Source: Paracentrotus lividus
Taxonomy: Eukaryota; Echinodermata; Echinoidea; Camarodonta; Echinidae
Assembly: GCA_940671915.1 (NCBI GenBank)
Contig: CALNVZ010003433.1
Coordinates: 21,683,137-21,747,136 of the forward strand
Reading direction: 5' to 3'
DNA: 64,000 nt
The position numbers and the translations under genes are program-made. Below are positions 52,499-63,488 of this stretch, piece after piece. Within the stretch, counting starts at the first letter, position 1. Each line of letters starts with the position of its first letter. A model generated the notes under the pieces. That model made no database searches. It saw nothing but the letters and a program-made list of their open reading frames with translations, and was not told where the DNA came from.

Positions 52499-55161
52499 TT
52501 AAGCAAGATCAGTTTCTGCTGTCAAGTTTCACCGTCACATACTGCTACCTCTTCTTAAACATGCAATACATTATTCTACGTAATGATAAATAATAAGCCA
52601 CCACCTTTCAATTATGAAATACAATGTATCAAACAGAACATAAATGACATAGAATTACAATGGTTAATCAAAAGTTAACATAAGTTATAGAAGCATTCAA
52701 TCTTGTTCAGACATTTTAAAACATGAATAATTTTTTTTTGGATTATAGGAGTGTGTACCATAAGAATCAAACAAACTTCTTGCTACTAAGAATCAGGAAT
52801 AGTATGGTGATATATAATTATATAATATAATATAACCAAATATTATGAATATATATTTAAATAATTTATGTAAAAATAAAAGTTCTTTAATTTCTCTTCA
52901 TAATCACACAGTAAATGAGAATTAACGGCATATTAGATCTTCGCTTGTGTGGTAAATAATCATATTTTCAAAAGTAAATCCAAATAATTTTGAATGCAGG
53001 GATGATATTTAATCATCAATAAGGTTATTTTGACTGCGTGGAAAAAATTACCTTTTCCTCAAACACAAATGCACGGCGAATTGACTGCACATACGAGGGC
53101 GGGCTTTTCATGTAATAACTATCGAGGAAATATGAAATAAAATACATCATCATACTGCAACTTATCAAAAGGCAATGCCCTTGGTCTGCTTTGGACGGAA
53201 CACAATTAGGGATTACATCCCGGATATACAAATCTCCTCTCTTTTCTTCCATCAACTTTAATCGCAGTGGATTAGTAAATCCGGTTTATGATCCAGCATA
53301 TCGGTCCTCCTCTAGCGGACAGAGGGCATTACTTTTTGGTCATGAGATTTTTCAGATTCGTTTCAGATTCGATATCTATATATTTTCCAAAAAATTCTTG
53401 CCATTGTAAGCATGTATGATCTTGTAACACTACACATCAAAAGGTTTATAAGTGAAAATGATAAAATGAGAGTAAAGCAAATAATGATACCAACTGAATT
53501 ACCTATAAGACAAAGGTATGCATACAATCTATTTTTCAACAACAGAATGATTGAAAAGGCATGAAAATTGGAACTGAACTTATGTACAAATGGATAGTAA
53601 ACATATATTTTTTTAATATTTAGAAAAAAAATATGTATATCAAAGTAGTTCAAAAATAATTATTTTCTGCTTATTTGTTCAAATACGTCCACAAATAGTT
53701 GACATTATTTTGAGTTGAATCTAGTGTACAATTATATCTGTGATACAGAAATTTTCTATACTGCTCAACTGAATAGGCTAACAAAATGTTTTGCTGTTAG
53801 TCCACATACAATTGATCCATCTGTGTTTTTATCACATTCCAATATATATGTCTGATTACGTACTTTACATTGCCCAGCTGACATTGCCTGAATAATGTTT
53901 TTTTTTTGTAATGCTACAATGTACATTCATCTAAATGATATCTTCATTGTTTACATATTAAAAAGAGAACAATTAATTAATTCATTCATTCATTCATTTC
54001 ATTCATTGAATGAAAACATTCATTCAATTGATACATTTCCTTGACAAAGTTTGCAACAAGAAATAGAAAGGTTTATTTGTTTTTGTTATAATTTTTCACT
54101 TTTTTGTTACTTTTTCAAATTTGTTTGGAACATTCCAGTGGATGGAGCACCCGTTTCCATGGAAATTACTAACGATTGTTCCCACCTGCAAATATCAAGT
54201 CAATACCATACCTGTAGGTTTGAGTATAAAGAGGAGGTATCAATTGAAACCATTGTCTTCTCAAGATTCTGACTAATAAAGTTTTATTATGGGATCAAAA
54301 TAAGCAAAGTTATTGGCAGATAAATTATTATCGCTTAAAGCCCAAGTATAGTTGTTGTAGAGAAAATTGCATTTTTCAAAAACTTACTCAACTTGTCCTA
54401 ATATTGTCCCAATAACATATCAATACATGGGCAAGTAATATAACCATGTGCCATGCATGTCTTTTCATGATATGTTATAGTTAGCATAAACATGGGGAGA
54501 TATTCATCAAAATGAGGCCATACTTCCTTCACTCTCACCCCAGAACTCTGGGCATGCCACACCACTGCTGACTGGTATGGCGTGTGGGCATTCTGTGTGT
54601 ATCAGTCTGTGTATCAATAGTATATACTTTGCACACAAACCACTGCACATTGCACTCTCCCCAGTGTGATCCTGTTTAGGCACGGCCCAGAAACAAATCG
54701 ATTTACACAGTTTTGTTGCTAAATTCAGGTCTTAGAGCGGATTTTATAACAAATAATTTTGAACACAGAGGTTATTTGAGGTATTAATTCATATTATTCT
54801 GCTATGGAAGTAAAACAAAAAATATGTTCTCCCAAAACTATACATGAGCTTTAACTAGACATGAGGCAACACTTATCATAAAACTTATGGAGGTATAAAA
54901 CATGCTTTAATCTCAGATATATCCAAGTTACATACATGTTCATATGTATATGGTTTAATGAAGATACCTTGACTATTGATTTTCAGCATATGGAGTGGGC
55001 TATAATCATCCTATTGTAGATGTGCATACACTTTTGTAATCTCCTGGTCTTGCACATAGAAACATTTACTCCATCCACTGTTATGTAAATAGCATGTTTT
55101 GACATTCTTTTAATTTTATGCAATTAGATTTGCAACATTTAATTTGTTACCCAAATACTCA
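52499..55161. other. 3' flank of the TNIP gene and intergenic DNA
   Basis: AT-rich. The TNIP 3' UTR must lie below 55162. Nearest reverse AATAAA-type signals are at 54283-54288 and about 54067-54072; neither can be assigned with confidence. A (CATT)n stretch lies at 53977-54030. Confidence 0.45.
53052..53255 (-). CDS. Unassigned candidate exon (low confidence)
   Basis: From ATGATG at 53255 the minus strand is open for 68 codons (MMEEKRGDLYIRDVIPNC start) and reaches GAGGAAAAG followed by GTAATT, a usable donor. The stretch is less AT-rich than its surroundings. I do not recognise the protein and see no second exon, so it may equally be the inside of a repeat. Confidence 0.15.
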
Positions 55162-55195
55162 TTAGTTCTGGGTAAAGTAGAATGGATCACCATCC
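55162..55195 (-). CDS. TNIP-like last coding exon
   Basis: After reverse TTTTTACAG, completes an Arg codon and encodes DGDPFYFTQN then TAA. No zinc-binding Cys/His cluster. Confidence 0.85.
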
Positions 55196-58100
55196 CTGTA
55201 AAAAGAACAAAAAGATAAAACTGAAGGTTAGCATACAAAATAATCAATTCTCATGTAGTTTAATATATATTTTGTTTTGTTAAATTTTGTTTTATTGTTA
55301 AACCTGCACAACTCTGTTTTGCTTTGAGAAAAAATATTTTGCCTTCTAATGATACTCATTCTAAAATTGGTACTAGTAAAACTGAAATTCTAGATCCTAA
55401 TTCACTGATATTTTTAACTTTAAAATTTTTAACGGCTAACATTAAGCCAAATCTGTATAACGAATGAATTGTACCTATTCAAAGACTCTGGCCTAATTCT
55501 TAACTTTTATAACCAGGCCAATAATAAATTGATTCTAATGGGTTTAATAAGGTATTCATGTGGTCATATCTCGGGCCCCGTTGACCCGATTCCTACCAAA
55601 TTTGGGATGTGGGTGTTTTTTATACTGCTCCTCTCAGATATGAAATAAAAAAGATGAATCTGTAAAAAAAAAAATCTTCTTTTTTTTAAATGAGGTTACA
55701 CGTCGGTACTCTATGGTGTACAACAATCAAAAGGACGGTTTGATGTATGAAGGGTTGAATGGAGTAACTTACCTGTCATGAGAGACAAGGTCTGAACTAG
55801 AGTCTGGAGGATAACAGATCTGAAATTCTTCTTGAGCATCGACATACTCGTCATTCATGGCATAGTTGATACCATGGGGAATCAGCTCCTATAGTAACAG
55901 CAATACAGAATGAAATAGTTAAGTCTGATGGCAGCCATGTTGAACTTCTGACCCAAGGATACGCCCTTCGTTATGTCACACATTACGCTTTTAACATTTC
56001 TTCACACACTTGATGCATCATTTTTAGGGTCAGCTATATTTGACACTTGGGCAACCAAGTTCATTATCAAAAAACAAAATGTTTGAAGACGAAGCCCGGT
56101 TTGGGAAAACACAATTTTGACTGTGTGTAGTAATTGTCTAAACATGCTGATAGACAGGCAGTGATAATATATCCATGAATTGGAAACAAATGAAGAACTC
56201 CTGAAAAGTAAAATATTCTTGATATCATATCTAAAGTTCAAATGGTATTAGGCAAAATAAGTCACAAAACGAAAAGTGAGCAAAACTATTAAAACTAAAA
56301 ACTAGATGAAATGAAACACGAAAATAAAGAAAAATGAAAAACAGTTAACTCATAAGGACATCATATGTGTAAGTAAAAAAATGATCCCTCTCTTATCTTA
56401 TTTGTTTATCTTAAATCTTGACTTTACTTTCGTTTTGGCAGATCAAAATTTAGATATTGCATATGGTTCTTTTTTTTGTGGACAAGAAAATAAAAATGAA
56501 TGTACAAGTAAGAATGAGCAAGCATGTTTTTACATAATAAAGTACAAGTAAAAAAAGTCTTTTTGACGCATTCAGCTTTACCTACCTAACATTTTCTAAA
56601 AGCTTGTTTAATATTGGGGTGTGACTTTCATTTTGACCATAGGAGTCACAATACTTGGTGCATCATCATTCAAAAATAAAAAACGTTTCATTCTCACTTT
56701 CTCCTTCCTCGGGTAAGGATAACGTTGAGGGTGGACCGGGTTTCTGGGACCATCTAGGAATTCATAGACTTTTTCCTGGGGCTTAGAGGGAAATAAATAG
56801 AAATATATCTCATTGTATACACATGCACTAAAGTTAAGGAGGCAATAAAAAATATGATTCATGACTGAGAAGAGCAAACAAAAAAAAATTACATAAAATA
56901 ATCAAAAACACAAACAATGAATTTATAAAGGCATGCTATGACACCCGGAATTGGTATGCAAAAAATGTAGTCAAATCATATTAAACACAAGTCAATGACG
57001 GTAATTTTAGTTATGCATAGTGTTGATGCTTTTTATGGACTTTTATTTCCTGGAGGTTATATTCATAAATTTTATCATTGTAAAGTACCAAGAAACATAC
57101 ATGAATTCCTATCTGGATCCAACATCTTGCTCAAATCACATTTATCCTCATATCTTGTAAGCACAAAGGTTAAATAACTTTTTTTTTCTGACTACAGAAG
57201 TGAAAATGAAGATATTTTCTTTCTTTGCCAATATTGGAATTTAAGTCAGAACCAGTTTAACAACAGTCTGATGCTGCACAGGAACTTTCATTAGTGATAT
57301 CATATAATATCTGTACACTGTTTTATTTTTACTAGCATGATGGTATCAAAATAAGTTCATTGAGCTAATATACCTTTTACTGTTACAATACCTTCAGGAC
57401 ATTTAATAATAAAAATAATTGTATTCTCTAAAAATTGTAGGCTGAAAAAAATATGATAGATATTAATTGGAGGAGGATTTTATAAACCTTCAAGAATATT
57501 ACAATTATATGGAAAGAGCGGCATGAGCATTTAATCAAAATGGAAATTGGTACTCTATAATCTTATGTATCATTATTATCATAAAAGGTTTAACAAGGAC
57601 AGTCAATATAATCGAAGTATCAATTTCAGACTATGGCCACTATAATACCTCTGCCATGGTGGACGAGGGTTAAAGGGATGCAGTAACATTGAATGACATT
57701 CAAATTGCAATATATTTGATTTAGCTCATTTTGCCAACATGATTATAAACACACAATATACATGTAGGTCAGTCTGGCACCCCTTCAAAATTGCAGATGA
57801 ATTGCTTGCTTTACGTTTGAGATATCTATGATTTCCTTACACCTTGTTTCCGGTCGTGAAGTCCCCATCTCTACCTGGCTCCTAAGCTTGCAACAGAACA
57901 GTAACATATTAATTGTGCATGACCATAAGCTCAGCCTAATTTGTTTTCACTCTTTTAAGATAGCATGACTTCCATTTGATCTGAAACTTCCAGTAGTATG
58001 TTTTTATGGTCAGAGCAATAGAATTTTATCCATTTTGATCTCTTATGTACTTGTGTTTTGAAGTTACCAAATCCCTTTAAAAGCTTACCGATGAGCGTGG

Positions 58101-61100
58101 TCTTTGAGCAGATCTTTCATGCCGTGGGGCAGCAGCTGGTATACGATTCTGTTCCTTTGCATGGAACTGATACGCCAGGGTCTGATCCTTTAGAATCTGA
58201 AGCTGGTAACAACAAAAGATTTGAAAGAACAGAGAAATTAACTTGTTTCTGCACAATTAAAGTAGAAAAGTTGCATGGTGATCAAGTCTTATTATATCTT
58301 AATAATCAATTCTATTGTACCAATTTCTACTTCTTCATGATATCATATTTAGCTCCAGGGGCAACAAAACCTTGTATCTAAAAACAAATGGTCAGAGGAG
58401 TGACCCGAGCAAGGCTGTACACATACAAACATATACTTGAATACTGAACTCATTAGCAGTCAGAAATATCAGTTGTAAAATGTAATTATGGGGTACATTC
58501 AATATAAAATATCATATTTAAATAATGAAGAATGCAAGGGTAAAGTTTAGCATAGATTAAGACTGAAGGGGGGACACAAAGGTAGGAAGAAAAAAAAAGA
58601 GAGTTAGAGGGACAAAGAGAATGAGATTACAACATATTACTTGACTGCATCTGCCAGCGAAATAGCTGTATTGTAATGTATGCACTAAACAAACAGAGTT
58701 TTAGAAACTTGTTGGATGTTTTATCCGACAAACTGTTATAAGCTATCAAAATGCTTGAATCCAATTGGCTGAGAGCAAATTTGTTAGATATAATGTCCGA
58801 CAAGTCGTTTGATAAAATGCCCCCCAGGTTCTGCCTAAAAAATATTGAGAGGTAAACAATGGAAGTTTTTTCAAATAATTCAAATTCTACAGAAGCCAAC
58901 ATTATTTTAATTACTAAATAAAAGCTTCCAATGTTTACCTCTCAACCTCCTTCAGGCAATACGTCTACACAATTTGAAAAATCCCTAATGGCCGACATAG
59001 AAACTTACCTCCTGCTTCTGTTTCTCCATCTTCTTCTTGGCTCGGTGTAGTTCAGTCTTGACCTCCTCCATCTCTCCCATGGCACGCTGACGATCACGCT
59101 TCTCCTTGTAGAAATCACTCTTATACACATCAACCTGTAACAACAGAGAGGAATCATCATGAAAATGTGGTATTTACACAATCCAGAAATTTACTTTGTT
59201 GAATGGGAAAGGTTTCGGTAGCTGGATCTGATACCATCTAGGGATAGTGAGATAATAGAGATACAAACAACTCTTATACACATCAACCTGCAACAACAGA
59301 GAGGAATTTCTTTTTAAACTATTTAGAAATTTTGTTGAATAAGAAAGCTTTATACATTAGAGTTGGATCTGCTAGCACCTGCGAAACGTGCAATGACAGA
59401 GGCCATGTAACAAACAAACAATCATCAATTGCTCTAATTTTGCCCGTACTCAACTTGATTGTGTGATTGTTTTGAGAAATGATGTCGATGATAGCAATAC
59501 TACAAGAGTGGAGTCCCTTTGTTTTTTCATAAAGTAGTGTTCAGGTCATTCCATGAGATTAGGTTAAAAGATATGATGATGTCCATATAATGTAGGTATT
59601 CGCCGACAAAGTCATTACGTCACGAACACGGTCAAATGGTCGGAACCATAGTAACGGGTTCACGCTACAATCAAAACACCACCTGCTCAACACACCCACA
59701 ATTTGTAATCGGATTTTTCCTTCTTTGGAAATCGAAAATAACTGCAATAATGACTCTCACTAGTATGATTACAGTCTGCTGCAAAGCAATTCACCCTATT
59801 TATATCCTATTTACGCAAAATTTTGAAGAAATCTCCGTCTACAAAATCGGTGTTTCGTGTCATATGCTTACTGCATGTATCAATTGGTTGCTAATGAAAG
59901 TGCGTGAACCATCGTCAAGGAAAGCTACTTGACCCATGCAGGAAGTGACGCGCTACTTTGTCGGCGAATGAGATACCTTCATGGCTATTCTGCACAGCCT
60001 TATCTCCTTTCCTCATTACAATCTTAGAGTTAGGATAAGTCCCTCACCTGATGGAATGCCAATTATTTGAGAAGGATGAGCTTTTCAAAGGGCTTATCTT
60101 GTGACAGATTAGCCGAAATATATCTTTCTTCAATCATGACTGTGAGGCACAGTCTAGACTTCTTTCCTTGCTACAATCTTAGAGTTAGGGTAAGGGTTGC
60201 TACAATCTTAGAATTACGGTTAGGGCTAGTCCTACCTGATGGAATGACCCATTTACCTGTTGTTTGAGTACACCTAGTTCGTCTATCAGCTCGTCTTGTG
60301 ACATGCTAGCTAAGATGGACCTTTCTTCATGGCTATGCAGGACAGCCTCGTCTCCTTTTCTTGCTTGGGTCTTAGGGTGAGATGGGGGCGGGGCTACTGC
60401 TTGTACAGGTTTCTTCTCTTTCACCTGCAACTTTTGCTCTAGGGCCTATAAAAAATACAATCATAATAAAAGTACATTGTTTTGCTCACAGGACTTTGAA
60501 AAAGTGATGATGATAGTACAAAAAGGCTATTCCTTTTGATAATCATGTGCAATATTTTCTTAATATCCTTTGAAAACAGTAAGAAAACTTTTGATAGTAA
60601 TATTCATCTTTCATGGTAGTTAACTTTTCCCCTTTGTTTCAAAATGCCCTTGAAATGATAGCCCTCTTGAAGTGTTTGCCAATGTTTAGCTAGTAGCTGG
60701 CGTGTTATTTACGCTTTGATGGAGAAAATTATTGGCTTGCGATAATCAATTAGTTCTAGGAATTTGCTGTTTTGCTGTACCAGTAACTACACTAACTCAA
60801 TAGACTACTGAAACATTTCTATATTAATCATTCTCATTTGTTTGAAAATGTAATTTCAATTTCATTTGCATTAAAAATGTAACCTCAGTTCAACATTAGA
60901 TGGGCAAAACTCATTTGATTGGGTCTGGTATCTTACTCTTTTTCAAAAACATTTTAACAATGGAGCTTACGCTTTGAAAACCTCTTGCATCATGCATACA
61001 TAATGCATACAAAATCATATTCATTCACATCCGCATGTGCATGACCCATAAAGCAATATAACTGATTGTGAATTGATGGTTGCAGAATGAGTAAACAAAC

Positions 61101-63488
61101 TAGTTGCTCTTCCTTCCTCCTTTCCTTCCTGTCTAATGGACTAGTTTCATTTTGTTTTATTTCTCTTTATAGGTATGGTCCAAATTGAATAAGGAAAATT
61201 GCCACTTTGTCTAAACCCATTTTTTTTATACTAATGCCTGGTTAGTCTCATCCTACATGGTCTAATGCCATTTTGTATACAACCGGTTTGATATGATACC
61301 TTTTGGTCTAATTGCCACTTATCCTATTACTCATTTTGTCTAATTCGATTTAGTCTAATGTCCATTTGGTCTAATGTCCATTTGGTCTAACACCACACAG
61401 TCAATTCCTGTAATAGACCAAATATTCATTTGGGAATTAGATGAAAATGCTATTAGACAATCTGGCTATGAATTAAATCGGCAATTAGACCAAGTGTTAA
61501 TTTGACCAATTGGGATTTAGACCAAGTGGAAATTAGACCAAATTGTTAGTAGATCAAATCGGTTTGGCCCATGTATTATCACACAAACAGAGACCAATTG
61601 CTGTAAGACCAAGTGGGTATCAACCAAACATACTGCAGGGTCACAGGTCCAGAAAAAGGCTTCTTGTTTACTCTATTTGTCATTTAAGAACCCCCTATCC
61701 GGTTTAAGATTTATTAAAATTTAAGCTCAGTTTGGTTTGAATTGATTGGGTCCTTTCTAATATACAGAAATGTATGTTTATCTTCTCTTTATTTCTTCTG
61801 CCAGTGCATGGTGATAAATGGTAATGTATGAGAAAGTGTAGGACTACATGAAGCAAACAGAAATTGAATGGTACTTTCTACATCATAAGCTCTACTAAGA
61901 ACACTGTTTAAAGAAAACAAGATGATCTTACGAAACAGCGTAATGACCATTATACTACGTTACCTCGTTCAACCTTTTGACCTCTGTTTCCAGCTCTGCC
62001 TTATGGCTCTGTAGTGAAACAGCATAGCGGTTCACTTTGGCAAGCTGTTGCTTAATCTGATCAAGATTCTTCTGAAGATCAGCCTTCCCAGCCTGAAAGG
62101 AAACAAAATAACCATCTTTATTTATTTCTATGATATAAATTGGATCATAAGATAGAAATGGTGAGCAATAATTGAAAAATTTAGCAAACGTTATTTTAAG
62201 ATGTGATTTGAACATTTATTTTTATACATCTTGTAGTATAAACAGTTAACAACTAAAACAAACTTGATCAAATTTAGATGCAGTGTAATTCGCATCCTAT
62301 CAGGTGCACAAAACCTTAGTGGGGAGAAGAGTAAATAAAAAATACATTGCCCAAGGACGTCAGTGCCATGCCGAGGATCAAACGCAAAACCTTTGCATCC
62401 CCAGTTAGGTAATTAGACCTGCCTAAGACAAAATGACTACTTGATAAACCCACCTCAAGTTCCTCCATCCTATGTTTAGCTCCACTCAGGATTTCATCCC
62501 TTTCCTTTTCTCTTCTCTCCATCTCAATGTTCTTCTCTTGCATCATCACTTTGTTCTTCTCCAATTCTTGTTTGAGAGCTAGTTCCATACGATGGTATTG
62601 TTCATCCCAAGAGTGATTGAGTTTGACAACCTGTTTAATAAATATCATCATCATTAATACCCCGAATCTTGGTAAATAATGCCTTCCCATTCTTGTTTTC
62701 AGAGCTAGCTCCATGCGATGGCATTTATAGTAAGAGTAATTCCGTTTTACGACCTGTTCTACATGTATAAACACTCATAAATTATAGTATTATAGTATTA
62801 TTATTGCCCACATTACTGGAAATTGTTCTTTAAAATTGTTGTTCTTTTGAAGGGATGATGCAATAACAAAGTCAAGTGATATGACACTTCTCAACATTTT
62901 ACATGATTGGTAGGGCAAATACTGTTCCAAAAGGCTTAATTGCATGTCGCCTGGGTTTTGAACCCATTGCTACTACCTTTCTTCTTCCCTACAACTGATC
63001 CAACATGCCCCAAAGTGTTAATGTACACGAGTAACAAATGCAAAAACAGAGCAAATGATGGTTAAAGAAGATAAAGAACACTGCACTATTTAAATTTTGA
63101 TTATGTATGTTTTTATGAAAGCCTTGATATTAACATATACATGTAGCTGTCAAATTATGAAAAGATTTCATTCATTTGAATTGACCAATAAAGCTCACAG
63201 AAAATGCTATATATATATAAGTTATTTCTTAAAATAACCTTTGCTGATCATTCATGGGCAGAACCAGTTCTTAATATATCGAAATATTAGTAGGCCTACA
63301 ATAACTTGTATCATAATTGTTCCACCATGCACATCTAAAGGCTCATCTAAAATGAAACTTACTTGAGCCAACTTTTGCTTGAGTGTTATAATCTTTTTCT
63401 GCAAAGTCTCATATGCTTCAATTGATACACCACCCTCGCTTGTTGATGTTTGAGTAGGCGTCTGAGCTGATGAGGTTTTTTGGTCATG
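55162..63488 (-). CDS. TNFAIP3-interacting protein (ABIN/TNIP) family, C-terminal part (ten coding exons, 5' end outside window)
   Basis: Exons in transcript order: 63488-63363, 62630-62454, 62092-61964, 60445-60257, 59134-59009, 58196-58089, 57881-57843, 56775-56698, 55888-55773, 55195-55162. All but the last junction are phase 0; together they give 373 codons and TAA. Most is coiled coil. The exon starting at 59134 carries VDVYKSDFYKEKRDRQR, the UBAN motif (Tyr, Asp and Phe match the ubiquitin-contacting Y-x-x-D-F of NEMO, optineurin and ABINs); DFxxExxDRxR is the ABIN variant. The end is proline/tyrosine-rich without the zinc finger of NEMO and optineurin, which favours TNIP1-like. ABINs bind linear/K63 ubiquitin and A20 to restrain NF-kB signalling in the cytoplasm; that role here is by family. 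Optineurin or NEMO relatives are less likely alternatives. Confidence 0.85.
55773..55888 (-). CDS. TNIP-like exon, acidic C-terminal region
   Basis: Encodes ELIPHGINYAMNDEYVDAQE then EFQICYPPDSSSDLVSHD, between reverse TACTATAG and GTAAGTTA; two bases carry over. The YPP and PHG wording resembles the TNIP1 C terminus loosely. Confidence 0.88.
56698..56775 (-). CDS. TNIP-like exon, Pro/Tyr-rich
   Basis: Encodes EKVYEFLDGPRNPVHPQRYP then YPRKEK (26 codons, phase 0), reverse acceptor CTAAGCCCCAG, donor GTGAGAAT. Confidence 0.87.
57843..57881 (-). CDS. TNIP-like micro-exon (13 codons)
   Basis: Reverse GCAAGCTTAG precedes EPGRDGDFTTGNK and GTGTAAGG follows. Phase 0 at both ends, so it could be skipped without frame loss. 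Accepted because position, sites and phase all fit, but it lacks a family match of its own. Confidence 0.6.
58089..58196 (-). CDS. TNIP-like exon after the UBAN
   Basis: Encodes ILKDQTLAYQFHAKEQNRIP then AAAPRHERSAQRPRSS: end of coiled coil passing into Ala/Pro/Arg-rich sequence. Reverse acceptor ACCAGCTTCAG, donor GTAAGCTT. A plus-strand frame across it is a shadow. Confidence 0.88.
58706..58828. repeat. MITE (TTATCCGACAAACTG / CCCCCCAGG), second copy
   Basis: Matches 8538-8677: GTTTTATCCGACAAACTGTT, TTGGCTGAGAGCAAATTTGT and AAATGCCCCCCAGG in order. Left end worn. Lies in a TNIP intron. Confidence 0.88.
59009..59134 (-). CDS. TNIP-like UBAN exon
   Basis: Encodes VDVYKSDFYKEKRDRQRAMG then EMEEVKTELHRAKKKMEKQK and QE. 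The Tyr-4, Asp-7, Phe-8 of this exon align with NEMO Tyr-308, Asp-311, Phe-312 by motif. Reverse acceptor GTTACAG, donor GTAAGTTT. Confidence 0.93.
59117..59380. repeat. Tandem duplication of the UBAN exon boundary
   Basis: CTCTTATACACATCAACCTG with CAACAGAGAGGAAT stands at 59118-59154 (exon 5' part and acceptor) and again at 59271-59307; following intron phrases (AGAAATTT, TTTGTTGAAT, TTGGATCTG-like) also recur. Period ~153 bp. The copy lacks the rest of the exon. Confidence 0.85.
59594..59978. repeat. TIR element, AGGTATTCGCCGACAAAGT ends
   Basis: AGGTATTCGCCGACAAAGT at the left, ACTTTGTCGGCGAATGAG and ATACCT at the right. ~385 bp, no coding signal, in a TNIP intron. Confidence 0.85.
59978..60225 (-). 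pseudogene. Degenerate partial copies of the next TNIP-like exon
   Basis: CTTCATGGCTATTCTGCACA and GCCTTATCTCCTTTCC (59978-60013) match CTTCATGGCTATGCAGGACA / GCCTCGTCTCCTTTTC in the real exon (60325-60360). A fuller unit at 60050-60190 repeats CACCTGATGGAATGCC, CTTATCTTGTGACAGATTAG, ATCTTTCTTC and TACAATCTTAGAGTTAGGGT. Frames are broken. Two tandem echoes of exon 60257-60445. Confidence 0.78.
60257..60445 (-). CDS. TNIP-like exon before the UBAN
   Basis: Encodes ALEQKLQVKEKKPVQAVAPP, a Pro/Lys-rich spacer, then HEERSILASMSQDELIDELG and VLKQQ, a return to coiled coil leading into the UBAN. Reverse acceptor TTTTTTATAG, donor GTAAATGG. Confidence 0.9.
60446..61963. other. TNIP intron
   Basis: 1.5 kb, AT-rich, holding strand-switching repeat copy 4 (61195-61625). 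No exon recognised. Confidence 0.65.
61195..61625. repeat. Strand-switching degenerate-motif fold-back, copy 4
   Basis: Starts GAAAATTGCCACTTTGTC and ends AAGACCAAGTGGGTATCAACC, like copy 3. GTCTAAT forms fill the left, ATTAGACCAA forms the right, switching near 61410-61440. Confidence 0.85.
61964..62092 (-). CDS. TNIP-like coiled-coil exon
   Basis: Encodes AGKADLQKNLDQIKQQLAKV, NRYAVSLQSHKAELETEVKR and LNE, with leucines at heptad spacing. Reverse acceptor TCCTTTCAG, donor GTAACGTA. Confidence 0.92.
62454..62630 (-). CDS. TNIP-like coiled-coil exon (KLNxSWDEQ)
   Basis: Encodes VVKLNHSWDEQYHRMELALK, then QELEKNKVMMQEKNIEMERR and EKERDEILSGAKHRMEELE. A K-L-N-x-x-W-x-x-Q stretch ahead of a coiled coil occurs in ABINs as I recall. 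Reverse acceptor ATTAAACAG, donor GTGGGTTT. Confidence 0.92.
62686..62753 (-). pseudogene. Partial copy of the adjacent TNIP-like exon, acceptor retained
   Basis: Behind reverse ATGTAGAACAG, VVKRNYSYYKCHRMELALK aligns with VVKLNHSWDEQYHRMELALK of the exon 123 bp away. Similarity ends after AACAAGAAT; no donor is visible. The frame stays open, so a cryptic or cassette role is not excluded. Confidence 0.82.
62754..63362. other. TNIP intron
   Basis: AT-rich intron; a TA run at 63210-63219. Nothing else recognised. Confidence 0.6.
63363..63488 (-). CDS. TNIP-like first visible exon
   Basis: Encodes HDQKTSSAQTPTQTSTSEGG then VSIEAYETLQKKIITLKQKL and AQ: a Ser/Thr/Gln-rich spacer leading to coiled coil. 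Reverse acceptor CATTGACAG, donor GTAAGTTT; phase 0. Upstream exons lie beyond 64000. Confidence 0.9.

Noticed and set aside
62316-62774. Single 152-residue minus-strand gene
   Set aside because: It is a read-through of one true TNIP exon, its neighbouring intron and the exon echo; splice sites at 62630 and 62454 explain the coding part.
55162-63488. NEMO (IKBKG) or optineurin as the identity of the right-hand gene
   Set aside because: Both end in a zinc finger, which the last exons here lack; DFxxExxDRxR and the proline/tyrosine-rich end fit ABIN/TNIP better.
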